A stretch of DNA of 64,000 bases from an uncultured Bacteroidales bacterium (GTDB lineage: Bacteria > Bacteroidota > Bacteroidia > Bacteroidales > FEN-979): contig CAISRB010000005.1 in the NCBI GenBank assembly GCA_903887775.1, positions 16,773 through 80,772 on the forward strand, read 5' to 3'. Each line of letters begins with the position of its first letter. Position 1 is the stretch's first letter. The position numbers and the translations under genes were made by a program. Shown here in pieces: positions 9,559 through 17,841 of this stretch. The notes beneath the pieces were generated by a model that saw only the letters and a list, made by a program, of their open reading frames with translations, did no database searches and was not told where the DNA came from.

Positions 9559-9693
9559 AAATCATTTCGCTCATATATTCGCACCAATTACGTATTTCAT
9601 TTGCGTGCTCATTTACTCATGTCATCTTCTATTTTTTTGGGGTATTCGTGATTGCTTCGCAATATGACTTCGCCAAACGCTTTTCGCCTTTCA
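9559..9693. repeat. Dispersed intergenic element, copy A, with heptamer array
   Basis: The 135-bp gap between the convergent pstB and radical SAM stops has no gene. Read on the minus strand, six 7-bp units run without indels from 9707 to 9666 (AAGTAGC, GAAGTAG, TGAAAGG, CGAAAAG, CGTTTGG, CGAAGTC). The second unit holds the radical SAM stop codon. A core follows at 9614-9576 that is 34/39 identical to 29738-29700 (copy B). Between array and core lies a small hairpin (ATTGC-TTC-GCAAT, 9651-9663). Copy B lacks two of the six heptamers, an exact 14-bp difference. No transposase or other coding signal is present. Confidence 0.75.
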
Positions 9694-10644
9694 CTACTTC
9701 GCTACTTTCTTCCCCTGCCACGTTCCGCGTTTCTCCAGCTCCTTTTCAATCCTTCTCAGCACTTCGTCATATCGCAGCAATCCCCAGTTATGGTCTTTAA
9801 TATAACGTGGCGGGACTTCTCCTGCAAAGCGCTCGATCGAGATCAGCGGGCTAAGCTCTTCCAGAAAACTGATAATGAAATCAATATATGATTCCAGTGT
9901 GAACTGGTGAAAATCACCAGGCTTTTCAATGAATTCCTTCTCCATCACAGTTCCCTTGATGAACTGCAACTGGTGAAACTTTACACTGTCGAGGGGCAGG
10001 GCTGAAATGAAATCAGCATATTTATGCATCATTTCAGAAGTTTCGCCGGGAAGGCCGAAAATGAAATGGGCCCCTGTGCTGATCCCCATCGCATGGGTCT
10101 TTTTTATTGCATCCACGCCTTCTTCCACAGTATGGCAACGGTTGATCCGTTCAAGGCTGCGTTCATAAATGGATTCCAGCCCGAATTCCACCTGCACGAA
10201 ATAATCCCTGGCAAGGGCCGAAAGATAATCCAATGTCTCATCTTCAAGGCAATCAGGCCTTGTTCCTAATACAAGCCCCACGACGCCAGGGTAGGAGAGC
10301 GCTTCACTGTATCTTTCCTTCAGCACTTCAAGAGGAGCATAGGTATTGGAATAGGGCTGGAAATAAGCCAGGAATTTGTTTGCCCGCCTGTACCTTACCG
10401 AATGAAACTCGATACCCAGCCTGATCTGTTCGGTGATTGAAGATGTGCTTTCGCAGTATGATGGGTTGAAAGCTTCATTAACGCAGTAAGTGCATCCCCC
10501 GCTTCCCCTGCTGCCGTCCCGGTTAGGACAGCTGAAGCCTGCATCAATGGCAAGCTTTTGCAGGCGTTCCCCGAAAAGGGCTTTCATTTTCCAGGTGTAG
10601 GAGTTGTACCTGTGAGGCCCCCAATTATATATTTCCGGATCCAA
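9694..10644 (-). CDS. TIGR01212-family radical SAM protein (YhcC-like)
   Basis: 316 residues. The cluster motif occurs as CPNRDGSRGSGGCTYC, the wide CX(n)CxxC spacing typical of the YhcC/TIGR01212 group, which binds a 4Fe-4S cluster and S-adenosylmethionine. The barrel contains FGLPGETSEMM and VEFGLESIYERSLERINR, again family signatures. The start is a TTG at 10644, because the conserved N-terminus (YNSYTWKMKALFGERLQKL) lies upstream of the first ATG. The reaction of this family is not established. It lies 6 bp after the POT transporter gene and is probably co-transcribed. Its stop codon is embedded in a heptamer repeat array. Confidence 0.9.
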   Translation of the reverse strand: MDPEIYNWGPHRYNSYTWKMKALFGERLQKLAIDAGFSCPNRDGSRGSGGCTYCVNEAFNPSYCESTSSITEQIRLGIEFHSVRYRRANKFLAYFQPYSNTYAPLEVLKERYSEALSYPGVVGLVLGTRPDCLEDETLDYLSALARDYFVQVEFGLESIYERSLERINRCHTVEEGVDAIKKTHAMGISTGAHFIFGLPGETSEMMHKYADFISALPLDSVKFHQLQFIKGTVMEKEFIEKPGDFHQFTLESYIDFIISFLEELSPLISIERFAGEVPPRYIKDHNWGLLRYDEVLRRIEKELEKRGTWQGKKVAK

Positions 10645-10650
10645 GGTGTG

Positions 10651-12318
10651 TTAGCTGGTTGTTGCGCGTTCCAGCTTTTTAAGTATTGAGAAGATAAAAA
10701 TGGCTGATAACAAGGTAAGGCAAACAAGCAATAAAAAGAACTGCCAGATCTGCCATTTATCCCAGAAAGGACCTATGAAACCGGCCATAATATTGCCAAT
10801 GGCCGTAGCTCCGAACCAGCCTCCCTGCGCCAGTCCTTTGTGTTGGGGAGGGGCGACCTTCGAAACAAAGGATATGCCGATGGGGCTGAGGAAAAGTTCT
10901 GCAACAGTGAGGGTGAAGTACATGCTGATGAGCCAGTAAGGAGAACGCAGGGTGTCTGAAACGCCCCCTTTGACAGCAAGATCCGCAGGGCTCATCAATC
11001 CCTGCGAAGCAATGATCATGATAATGAATCCGACTGCGGTGATCAGCATACCGAACCCGATCTTCTTCGGTGAGGATGGTTCCTTACCTCTCTTGTTGAG
11101 ATATGAAAAGTACCCGATCACGATAGGAGTGAGGAAAACGATGAAAATGGGATTGAACTGCTGGAAGATCTCCGGCGATATCTTGTTGCCTTCGGGCTGC
11201 AGCATGTTTATGGTGAAATAAGCCAGGATTAGAGATCCGAGGGCAACAACCCCGCCGATGATCTTTGTCTTCTTTGAATTCGCCTTGCCTAAAAGAAGTA
11301 CGAATCCCATAATGGCGATCAATAATGGGAGTAAGGTTGACAGGTTAAAGATTATAGCAGAACCTTTTGATATTGACGAAACCGTATAATCCCTTGCAAA
11401 GATGGTAAGTGTAAATCCGTTTTGCTGGAAGGCCATCCAGAAGAACATAACCACAAAGAATACCAGGCCGAGAGCGACAAACCGGTCCTTGATCTGGCTT
11501 TTGGTAAGCACCACCAGGTTTGGATCCTTTGCCGCTTTCTGCTGCTTGTGGGTAACATCGGCGGTTTTGTAATATTTCCTGAAGCCGATAAAGATGAGCA
11601 GGGAGGCGATCATGCTTAAGGCTGCAACACCAAAACCTGCATTGTAAGCCTGTCCTATGCTGTCGATATACTGGTGGCAGAATACCCCGAGGTCGGTGAT
11701 CTTCCCTCCTGCCTGTGTATGCATGAACTGCTCAAGTTGTGCGGTATTCTGAAGGGTGTGGTCCAGGTATTTGTGGGCCAGGCTGGGAATAGCCGAATCA
11801 TAGGTGAAACCCGAACGTGCAAGGATCCAGTTACGCATCCCGCCGGCGGCGCTGGGGGCGAAAAACGCACCTATGTTGATCCCCATGTAGAAGAGGTTGA
11901 AGGCAGAATCCCTGAGGTGGCTGTATTTGGCTTCATCATACATGTTCCCTACCAGTGCCTGCAGGTTGCCTTTGAACAAGCCTGTGCCCAATGCAATGAC
12001 GGCAAGGGCAAAATACATGAAAAACACTCCGTTACCCGGGACTGCCAGCAGCCCGTATCCCAGGAACATGACTATGATACCAACGATAATGGTTTTTCCG
12101 TATCCTAAAATATTATCGGAAATATACCCTCCGAGCAAGGGCAGAAAATAAACGCCGAAGAGGAAAAACCCGTAAACCCGCCCTGCTTCAGAAGTGGTCC
12201 ATCCGAATTTCGACTGGAGATATAATAAAAAGATTGCAAGCATGGTATAATAGCCGAATCGCTCGCCCATGTTGGCAAAAAAGGCCACGAAAAGCCCTTT
12301 TGGATGTCCTTTGAACAT
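10651..12318 (-). CDS. POT-family proton-dependent oligopeptide transporter
   Basis: 555 residues with 12-14 predicted membrane segments. Family signatures include ERFGYYTMLAIFLLYL near the N-terminus (the ExxER-type peptide and proton site is reduced to ERFGYY), GGYISDNILGYGKT, the FYMGINIGAFFAP helix and SPIGISFVSKVAPPQHKGL near the C-terminus. It should import di- and tripeptides, coupled to protons, across the inner membrane. An insertion of ~60 residues after the fifth helix (SLAHKYLDHTL ...) is probably an extracytoplasmic loop. A TACTTTTG -7 element with ATTG 18 bp upstream precedes it. Confidence 0.92.
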   Translation of the reverse strand: MFKGHPKGLFVAFFANMGERFGYYTMLAIFLLYLQSKFGWTTSEAGRVYGFFLFGVYFLPLLGGYISDNILGYGKTIIVGIIVMFLGYGLLAVPGNGVFFMYFALAVIALGTGLFKGNLQALVGNMYDEAKYSHLRDSAFNLFYMGINIGAFFAPSAAGGMRNWILARSGFTYDSAIPSLAHKYLDHTLQNTAQLEQFMHTQAGGKITDLGVFCHQYIDSIGQAYNAGFGVAALSMIASLLIFIGFRKYYKTADVTHKQQKAAKDPNLVVLTKSQIKDRFVALGLVFFVVMFFWMAFQQNGFTLTIFARDYTVSSISKGSAIIFNLSTLLPLLIAIMGFVLLLGKANSKKTKIIGGVVALGSLILAYFTINMLQPEGNKISPEIFQQFNPIFIVFLTPIVIGYFSYLNKRGKEPSSPKKIGFGMLITAVGFIIMIIASQGLMSPADLAVKGGVSDTLRSPYWLISMYFTLTVAELFLSPIGISFVSKVAPPQHKGLAQGGWFGATAIGNIMAGFIGPFWDKWQIWQFFLLLVCLTLLSAIFIFSILKKLERATTS

Positions 12319-12366
12319 AATCTTAGATTGTTTTGTAAATACTAAATCGGTTCACTTCCTTTAATA

Positions 12367-12396
12367 CAAAAGTAAAGAATTTTTCATGCGGACAAT
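12367..12396 (-). promoter_or_regulatory. Bacteroidetes-type promoter for POT transporter
   Basis: On the minus strand: ATTG (12396-12393), an 18-bp spacer, then TACTTTTG (12374-12367), matching the TTTG/TAnnTTTG consensus of Bacteroidetes vegetative sigma factors. The predicted transcript starts near 12360, about 40 nt before the ATG. Confidence 0.5.
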
Positions 12397-12470
12397 AGCC
12401 TGTAATGCGTATTGCCGGATTTGTTTCAAATTAATGTAATAATTTTAACCAACTTTCGTCTTGACTTCAG

Positions 12471-12986
12471 ATGAACCTACAGGACTTCAATACAAAAGTC
12501 TATCCTTTAAAGGACAAGATATTCAGGTTTGCAAAGCGTATGCTTGATCAAACAGAGGAAGCCGAGGACCTTGTGCAGGAAGTGTTCATCAGGATGTGGA
12601 AAATACGTGAGAAGCTCGATGAATACAGGAGCCTCGAAGCGCTGGCAATGGTCACAACGAAAAACCTTTGTCTCGATAAACTGAAAGCCCGGAAGTTCCC
12701 TGTGGAAAGCTTTAACGACCAACGTCAGTTCATAGAAAGGATTGCGGAAGAACCCCGGTCTGATCATTCCGACCTCATAACAGGAGTCAAAGAGGCGATG
12801 AATAGCTTGCCTGAACAATCGAGGTTGATCGTCCACCTTCGGGATATTGAAGGATATGAATTTGGGGAGATCTCAGAGATACTGGGAATGCAGGAAAATG
12901 CAATACGCGTTGCACTTTCAAGAGCACGCCAGCGTATCCGCGAGATACTCGTAAATAGCAGGAACCATGAATATCAAAGAAATTGA
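12471..12986 (+). CDS. RNA polymerase ECF-type sigma factor
   Basis: 171 residues with only sigma regions 2 and 4. Region 2 is about 10-80 (RMLDQTEEAEDLVQEVFIRMWK, the DLVQEVF core-binding motif). Region 4 is about 105-165 (LPEQSRLIVHLRDIEGYEFGEISEILGMQENAIRVALSRARQ, the -35 recognition helix). It directs RNA polymerase to alternative promoters. The last 20 bp overlap the next gene, which encodes a single-pass membrane protein in the position where an anti-sigma factor is usual. The target regulon cannot be read from this window. Confidence 0.92.
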   Translation: MNLQDFNTKVYPLKDKIFRFAKRMLDQTEEAEDLVQEVFIRMWKIREKLDEYRSLEALAMVTTKNLCLDKLKARKFPVESFNDQRQFIERIAEEPRSDHSDLITGVKEAMNSLPEQSRLIVHLRDIEGYEFGEISEILGMQENAIRVALSRARQRIREILVNSRNHEYQRN

Positions 12987-13539
12987 ACAACTCATCGAAA
13001 GGTACTACGAGGGTGAAACAACTCTTGCAGAGGAAACGCTTCTGAAAGAGTTTTTCTCAGGTGATGATGTGCCTGAGTATCTCAGGCAGCATCAGCCGAT
13101 TTTCAGGTATTTCGCTGATGAGGTATCCCGAACGCTTAATAATGAGGAACAGGAAAAAGTCCTGTTGCGCAGGATTGGTCAGTTCGAAAAGGAGGTATCC
13201 GGATCAGGGATGCAGCCGGTACAGAAAAGGATGTATTACCTGAGCGGAATAGCTGCAGGCCTGCTAATACTTTTCGGCCTTGTGTTTACCTTTAAAAATG
13301 AGCTTTCCAAAAGGAATCATGCCGGGCTGGTAAATCCTTCAACCGAGGTGGCGTATACACAAACAAAACAGGCTTTATTGCTGGTCTCTGTCGGTCTGAA
13401 CACCGGCTTTGATGCAGTACAGCGCCTGAATACACTGAATAATGCAATGGGACAAATTCAAAAGATCAATAAATTTTATAATTATCAAAATCAATTTATT
13501 AACCCGGAACGGATGCAAGATCCTTCCACAAACAAATAG
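12967..13539 (+). CDS. Single-pass membrane protein, possible anti-sigma factor
   Basis: 190 residues. The N-terminal ~75 residues are acidic and helical (IEQLIERYYEGETTLAEETLL), a pattern that recurs next to ECF sigma factor genes in Bacteroidetes. One transmembrane segment lies at about 88-105 (MYYLSGIAAGLLILFGLVF), followed by an ~85-residue C-terminal part that would be periplasmic. No zinc-binding HxxxCxxC motif is seen, so it is not a classical ZAS anti-sigma factor. Its start overlaps the sigma gene by 20 bp and the DUF4252 gene follows after 4 bp, so the three genes form a unit. The anti-sigma role is inferred from topology and position. Confidence 0.65.
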   Translation: MNIKEIEQLIERYYEGETTLAEETLLKEFFSGDDVPEYLRQHQPIFRYFADEVSRTLNNEEQEKVLLRRIGQFEKEVSGSGMQPVQKRMYYLSGIAAGLLILFGLVFTFKNELSKRNHAGLVNPSTEVAYTQTKQALLLVSVGLNTGFDAVQRLNTLNNAMGQIQKINKFYNYQNQFINPERMQDPSTNK

Positions 13540-13543
13540 AACC

Positions 13544-14113
13544 ATGAAAACAAGAATCATCACATTGCTGTTTGCTGCATTCCTTATGCCTTTATTGATG
13601 CATGCACAAAGTCCGCTGGATAAAGTTTTTGCGAAATATGCAGACCAGGATAAGTTTACCACAGTGAGTATCTCAAAGGAAATGTTTACCAATATTCTGG
13701 CTATGGCAGCCAGTTCGAATGACTCATCTTCCAGGGAAATAAAAGGGATTATGGACAAGCTTACAGGCCTGAAAGTAATAACATATAATATTGATACCAC
13801 CGATTACGCGAAAGCAGTTTCCATTTACAACGAATGGGCAGGCCTTTTCCCTGCTTCTACCTATAAAGAGCTGATGGCTGTTACCGAAGGCCGGGATAAT
13901 TATAAATTCATGACGAAACAGGATGCTGAAGGCAAGATCAGCGAAATGGTCATGCTGATGAAAGGCAAGAAAGAGCTTCTTGTGCTCAGCCTCACCGGTG
14001 TCATCGACATTTCGAATGTTTCGAAGATTTCGCGTTCGATGGGCATCCATGGTATGGAGGGATTCCAGCATATGCATAAGAACAACCAGGCACCTCCTCC
14101 TGCAAAAAAATAA
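13544..14113 (+). CDS. DUF4252 exported protein
   Basis: 189 residues from the ATG at 13544, which directly precedes a signal peptide ending MHAQS (~21). The mature part matches the Bacteroidetes DUF4252 family: a short N-terminal helix (LDKVFAKYADQDKFTTVSISKEMF), then KLTGLKVITYN, and a C-terminal region with LLVLSLTGVIDISNVSKIS. It ends in a His/Asn/Pro-rich tail. Function is unknown; such genes are often found beside ECF sigma factors, as here. A strong terminator follows within 32 bp, closing the sigma-membrane protein-DUF4252 operon. Confidence 0.8.
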   Translation: MKTRIITLLFAAFLMPLLMHAQSPLDKVFAKYADQDKFTTVSISKEMFTNILAMAASSNDSSSREIKGIMDKLTGLKVITYNIDTTDYAKAVSIYNEWAGLFPASTYKELMAVTEGRDNYKFMTKQDAEGKISEMVMLMKGKKELLVLSLTGVIDISNVSKISRSMGIHGMEGFQHMHKNNQAPPPAKK

Positions 14114-14144
14114 GGACTGAGCAATCAGCCTGAACACAAACCGG

Positions 14145-14176
14145 CGGCCCTGCAGAAAAACAGGGCCGTTTTTCTT
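14145..14176 (+). terminator. Rho-independent terminator after DUF4252 gene
   Basis: Perfect 8-bp stem CGGCCCTG / CAGGGCCG (14145-14152 and 14161-14168) with the loop CAGAAAAA, followed by TTTTTCTT. The T tract is on the plus strand only, so it ends the sigma/DUF4252 operon. Its tail touches the stop codon of the convergent gene. Confidence 0.88.
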
Positions 14177-16271
14177 AAATCCTGATCCGGAGCTGAGCGG
14201 TAAGATCCAGTTTCCAGTTTGCATCGATCTGGTCAGGGCCGCTGCTGATGACATTTCTATCATTATACCTTGTAAGGCCGGCTTTTAGGCTGAAAACAAA
14301 ATGGCGGCCTGCGGCATACCTAACCATTGCAGCCGTTCTGATTCCCTGCCCGTAATATGCAGGCATCGAATACCCGTATGCCACATCCGGTTCATAAGCC
14401 CATATCCTTGAGGCATAATAAGGGCAGTCGAAAACTGAATACCTGAGGACAACCTTCAGAGGGAACTTCAGGGGCCTCAGGCTGATGTCCTGGAATAACA
14501 ACCAGCCTGTCGTTTCCTGCTGCTGACCCGGCCTTGCTCGTTTTACTTCGATGCGGCTTTCGAGAGTAATGGCCTGGGAAACTGCCCAGTTTAGCTGAAG
14601 CCGGATATCATCCGACCATTCTTTTCCGGTCTTATGAATTATTTCACCCTCTTTGACAATATTTGTTTCTGCACTGAAATAAATATACCGTAATATAATA
14701 TTCAGGCTTTTATTCAGCTGAGAGCTCATTAAAATACCTATATCATTCTCTGCAGATGGCATGCCCACCGTATATTTTGCCCAAGGGAAGCTGCAGAAGT
14801 CGGCAAAAAGACCGAGGTTCACATGCCATGGCAGGTTTGCCGAAAGGCTGAGAAACCATGCTGTTTCATTTGATGTAAAGGTGTTTTGCCTGAAACAGTT
14901 TGAATACAGGTTCTGGAAATCAGGGGGATAGTTGCGGTACAGAATTACCGCGCTGAACCTCGGGTCCGGGTTCAGGTTAAGACCTGCTATCCATGCAATA
15001 CTCCCATTTGCGCTTCGGCTCACCTCTCCCGATATCCTTACAAACCTGTAAAACAGGTTGAAGTCGGCGCCAGTGACAAAATTATTTGTGCCGCTGAAGG
15101 CAAAACGGTTGTATAGCTCAGAACGCGGCTGAAACCTGGCGCTTAGTGAAACAGAATAAGCTGTTACACCAAGGCTGAAAAAATTACCCCTGAAATTGAG
15201 ATTGCCTCCGAAGATAAGCTCCGACACATTATCTTTTTTGCTGATCTCAGATATTGTCCGGTGATAACCTGTTTCGATGAAAGAGCTGAATGCCTGAGCA
15301 TTACCTGTCAGAGAATCTTTTTCAACAGGCGTTGCATCTCTTTTCAGGTAGGAACATATCCCGCTTAAAGTCAGGCGTTTGATCCCAAGACATACAGCTA
15401 CTCCGCGTAAAACACTGCCTTCAGAAACAGACTGGGTGGGACGAATTCCGTTCCCGGCATAGAATTCCTGAGTAAATCCCGGGTAGATCCCAAGCGAACT
15501 GCCCGTATTAAACGTTAAGCCAAGCCCCCAGCCGGCACGATAGTTCCCGATAATAAGGCGTTTCAGCAGCTTTCCTGGTGAAATACTGATATAACCCGAA
15601 TAATAGTCCATGCCATATTTCTGTTCTCCTGCAAAAAATTGCTCCCCCGGATCTTTATCCCCTGAAAAACCAATAGCAAGCAGATCAGCAAACGAGTATG
15701 TGTAACGAAAGCTCATTTGATAAGGACTGCCAGGGTAGTAGTTTGTACTGCCGGTTTCTTTCCCGGAGGCCTGACCTGTATACCCCCTGGATCCCGGAAA
15801 GCATGAACCTCCCTGGATCAGCACTTCATTTTTACCGTATTTGAACAGGTTTTTGAAAGTCAGGGATGGGGAATGAGAAAGCGGGATAAAGTTTACATAA
15901 GGTGAAATCTTATGAACCAGGCAGGAATCAAAACCATTGATTGCAAGCAACTCATAAATTGAAAACACCTCTCCGTAATCCTTCAGATATTCAAACAATT
16001 TCATGCGTTGCGATGCATTCAGGCATGGTATTCTTAACAGATCTTCTTCTGAGGCCGAATTCAGATCAAGAGGCCTGGACCTCATTTCATCCATCTCTTC
16101 CACAATTATCCTGTAAGAGTTTTCGCTTTCATCCTTCCAATTCATATCATCCAACCCGTCCCCGGTAAGCTGCGTGAGCTCTGACTGGGCATAAACCTGA
16201 CTGGAACAAAACAATGATAACCATAGCAGGCAGTACCATTTTAAAGGAAATTTATGTGGATATCTTTTCAT
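14175..16271 (-). CDS. Exported helix-hairpin-helix protein with outer-membrane barrel
   Basis: 698 residues. A signal peptide ends VYAQS (~30). An HhH pair of the ComEA type follows at about 65-130 (DLNSASEEDLLRIPCLNASQ ... YGEVFSIYELLAINGFD). The remaining ~550 residues are rich in alternating aromatic/polar strands and end in a terminal aromatic-free LRIRI; this pattern suggests a beta-barrel in the outer membrane. HhH motifs usually bind DNA, so an exported one could serve DNA uptake or act as a structural motif. It lies 20 bp after the PorV-like gene, in one operon. Similar proteins are common but uncharacterised in Bacteroidetes. Confidence 0.75.
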   Translation of the reverse strand: MKRYPHKFPLKWYCLLWLSLFCSSQVYAQSELTQLTGDGLDDMNWKDESENSYRIIVEEMDEMRSRPLDLNSASEEDLLRIPCLNASQRMKLFEYLKDYGEVFSIYELLAINGFDSCLVHKISPYVNFIPLSHSPSLTFKNLFKYGKNEVLIQGGSCFPGSRGYTGQASGKETGSTNYYPGSPYQMSFRYTYSFADLLAIGFSGDKDPGEQFFAGEQKYGMDYYSGYISISPGKLLKRLIIGNYRAGWGLGLTFNTGSSLGIYPGFTQEFYAGNGIRPTQSVSEGSVLRGVAVCLGIKRLTLSGICSYLKRDATPVEKDSLTGNAQAFSSFIETGYHRTISEISKKDNVSELIFGGNLNFRGNFFSLGVTAYSVSLSARFQPRSELYNRFAFSGTNNFVTGADFNLFYRFVRISGEVSRSANGSIAWIAGLNLNPDPRFSAVILYRNYPPDFQNLYSNCFRQNTFTSNETAWFLSLSANLPWHVNLGLFADFCSFPWAKYTVGMPSAENDIGILMSSQLNKSLNIILRYIYFSAETNIVKEGEIIHKTGKEWSDDIRLQLNWAVSQAITLESRIEVKRARPGQQQETTGWLLFQDISLRPLKFPLKVVLRYSVFDCPYYASRIWAYEPDVAYGYSMPAYYGQGIRTAAMVRYAAGRHFVFSLKAGLTRYNDRNVISSGPDQIDANWKLDLTAQLRIRI

Positions 16272-16291
16272 GTTATGCGAAAGGGGAGGGT

Positions 16292-17119
16292 TTATTTCCT
16301 GAACTGGTACTGAACTGAGACTGCAGGACTGAAGCCAAGCACCTGGCTGTATTCCGATGCAAAGTCAACAGAGAAACGGCTGATCACAATGCCTGCTCCT
16401 ATGCTTAGCCGGAAAGGGCTGGTAGCAAAACCTGCCCTGGCCGAAAGAATTCTTGCAAACCTGCACTCTGCACCCAATCTTGCACAGGCTTTGCCAGCAG
16501 GACATTTCTCAATCTCAGCCGACAAAAAAAGCTCTTCCGTAAAATAATAGCTCAACCCGATCTGAATGAGGGTCGGCAGTGACTCCCCGGATGCGGTGGA
16601 TAATTTCACCGGCACGGGATTGACACAATGAAATCCTACCAGTACCTGCTTCACTGGTCTGAACAGCAAACCTGCCTCGCAGTTAAAAACATTTGTTGAA
16701 CTATAGTCATCAGAAATCTGAAACCTGTAATAATTTAACTGAACACCAGCTGAGAATCTTTTTCCGAATTTTCTGGCATATGCGATACCGGTTTTCAGTT
16801 CGCTGTAAATGCTTGTCCCGAAATGATTGCAGATAAATGAAAACGCGCCGGGTCTTACACAGGCTGAGAACACGATTGACTCATACGATAGCTCCCTGAC
16901 CATATACCTGTTTTCAAAAAATATTCCACAGAATATTCCTTCGTTCCATGCATTCGAGGCCTGGTTGTTGGCAGCAGACCATTGATCATAAACTGCTACG
17001 GCGATCCCCGACATCCCGGCAGAGCGGCCTCCTAAAGACTTGAATTCACCCGATGCCTTTACATTGACTGAAAAAGCCAATATGACAGGCAAAAGAAATA
17101 CACAGGCTCCCTTCCTCAC
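16292..17119 (-). CDS. PorV/PorQ-like outer-membrane protein
   Basis: 275 residues with a signal peptide ending VKASG (~23). The start of the mature protein, SLGGRSAGMSGIAVAVYDQWSAANNQA, is the characteristic N-terminal plug motif of PorV/PorQ and FadL-related proteins (gRsagMg.a..a..d..a...NPA). A beta-rich barrel of about 12-14 strands follows. It may be a surface barrel or a shuttle protein of a secretion system, but no other type IX components are in the window. It is the first gene of a two-gene operon with the HhH-barrel protein. Confidence 0.65.
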   Translation of the reverse strand: MRKGACVFLLPVILAFSVNVKASGEFKSLGGRSAGMSGIAVAVYDQWSAANNQASNAWNEGIFCGIFFENRYMVRELSYESIVFSACVRPGAFSFICNHFGTSIYSELKTGIAYARKFGKRFSAGVQLNYYRFQISDDYSSTNVFNCEAGLLFRPVKQVLVGFHCVNPVPVKLSTASGESLPTLIQIGLSYYFTEELFLSAEIEKCPAGKACARLGAECRFARILSARAGFATSPFRLSIGAGIVISRFSVDFASEYSQVLGFSPAVSVQYQFRK

Positions 17120-17175
17120 GATCTTTTTTCCTTAATCCGCCATCCTGTAAAAAGTAATATGGTACAAGCCTGGAT

Positions 17176-17208
17176 TTTGCGAAAATTTGCACCAATTCAG
17201 TAAATTTG
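17176..17208 (+). promoter_or_regulatory. Consensus Bacteroidetes promoter for GNAT gene
   Basis: TTTG (17176-17179), a 21-bp spacer, then TAAATTTG (17201-17208). Both boxes match the consensus exactly. Transcription should begin near 17215, which rules out a TTG at 17206 as the start codon and supports the ATG at 17254. Confidence 0.7.
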
Positions 17209-17253
17209 ACTAATTTTCAAAACCTGATCCGGAACAGCCGATATCAGCCATCG

Positions 17254-17757
17254 ATGAACATTGTCGTAAGAAAAGCCGCTGAAAACGATCTGCCTGCCAT
17301 TGTTGAGATTCTGAACCATGGAATCAAAACAAGGCATTCCGTGGGATACTTTGTAAGCCAGTCAGCTGCTGAAATGAAAGAATGGTTTGATGAACATATC
17401 CTTAGTGAAAGATACCCTGTAATGGTCGCAGAAGAAGATGGTCATATACTTGGTTGGATCAGCCTGAGCCCTTACCGCAAAGGGAGGGAAGCATTTAACA
17501 GGACCGGTGAAATCAGTGCATATATTCATGAAGACCACCACAGGAAAGGTATCGGACAGAAACTTCTTGACCATATGTTACTTTTTGCTTCAGGATCGGG
17601 CTTCAGGATCATTTTTGCGATAGTTCTCGATAAAAATGATCCCAGCATTAAAATACTCGAAAAAAATAATTTTGAGCGATGGGCGTTTCTTCCTGAAGTT
17701 GCAGAGATAGACGGTGTCACCTTAAATCACTTATATTTCGGTAAAAGATTGGCATAA
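17254..17757 (+). CDS. GNAT N-acetyltransferase, phosphinothricin acetyltransferase-like
   Basis: 167 residues. The acetyl-CoA-binding motif A appears as YIHEDHHRKGIGQKLLDHML (Q/RxxGxG/A type), followed by the strand IIFAIVLDKNDPSIKILEKNNFERWAFLPEVAE, typical of the PAT/YncA/MnaT subgroup that acetylates small amines or methionine derivatives such as the sulfone. The start is the first ATG after a consensus promoter; a TTG start at 17206 would lie inside that promoter. Substrate is not predictable beyond the subgroup. A second GNAT-containing gene follows after a short leader, on the same strand. Confidence 0.88.
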   Translation: MNIVVRKAAENDLPAIVEILNHGIKTRHSVGYFVSQSAAEMKEWFDEHILSERYPVMVAEEDGHILGWISLSPYRKGREAFNRTGEISAYIHEDHHRKGIGQKLLDHMLLFASGSGFRIIFAIVLDKNDPSIKILEKNNFERWAFLPEVAEIDGVTLNHLYFGKRLA

Positions 17758-17793
17758 ATAATATGTGGGATGTTGATTGGGAAAAAACAAAAA

Positions 17794-17841
17794 CCAGGTT
17801 CCGGCTTGCAGAACCTGGCTCGATCCCGAAGGAGGATTTCG
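17794..17841 (+). promoter_or_regulatory. Leader hairpin and unusually strong Shine-Dalgarno site
   Basis: A perfect 8-bp stem CCAGGTTC / GAACCTGG (17794-17801 and 17811-17818) with a 9-nt loop precedes GAAGGAGG (17828-17835), 6 nt before the ATG at 17842. Extended SD sites are rare in this window. No T tract follows, so it is not a terminator. The arrangement supports the ATG at 17842 over the in-frame ATG at 17770, which would lie upstream of the hairpin. Confidence 0.5.

Noticed and set aside
11674..12108. A 144-codon plus-strand frame opposite the POT transporter
   Set aside because: Antisense to conserved membrane segments of the transporter; composition explained by the opposite codons.
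17181..17200. Sequence TTGCACCAATTCAG resembles the core of the dispersed element (GCACCAATT)
   Set aside because: Only 9 bases are shared and the rest does not align; the position is explained by the GNAT promoter spacer.
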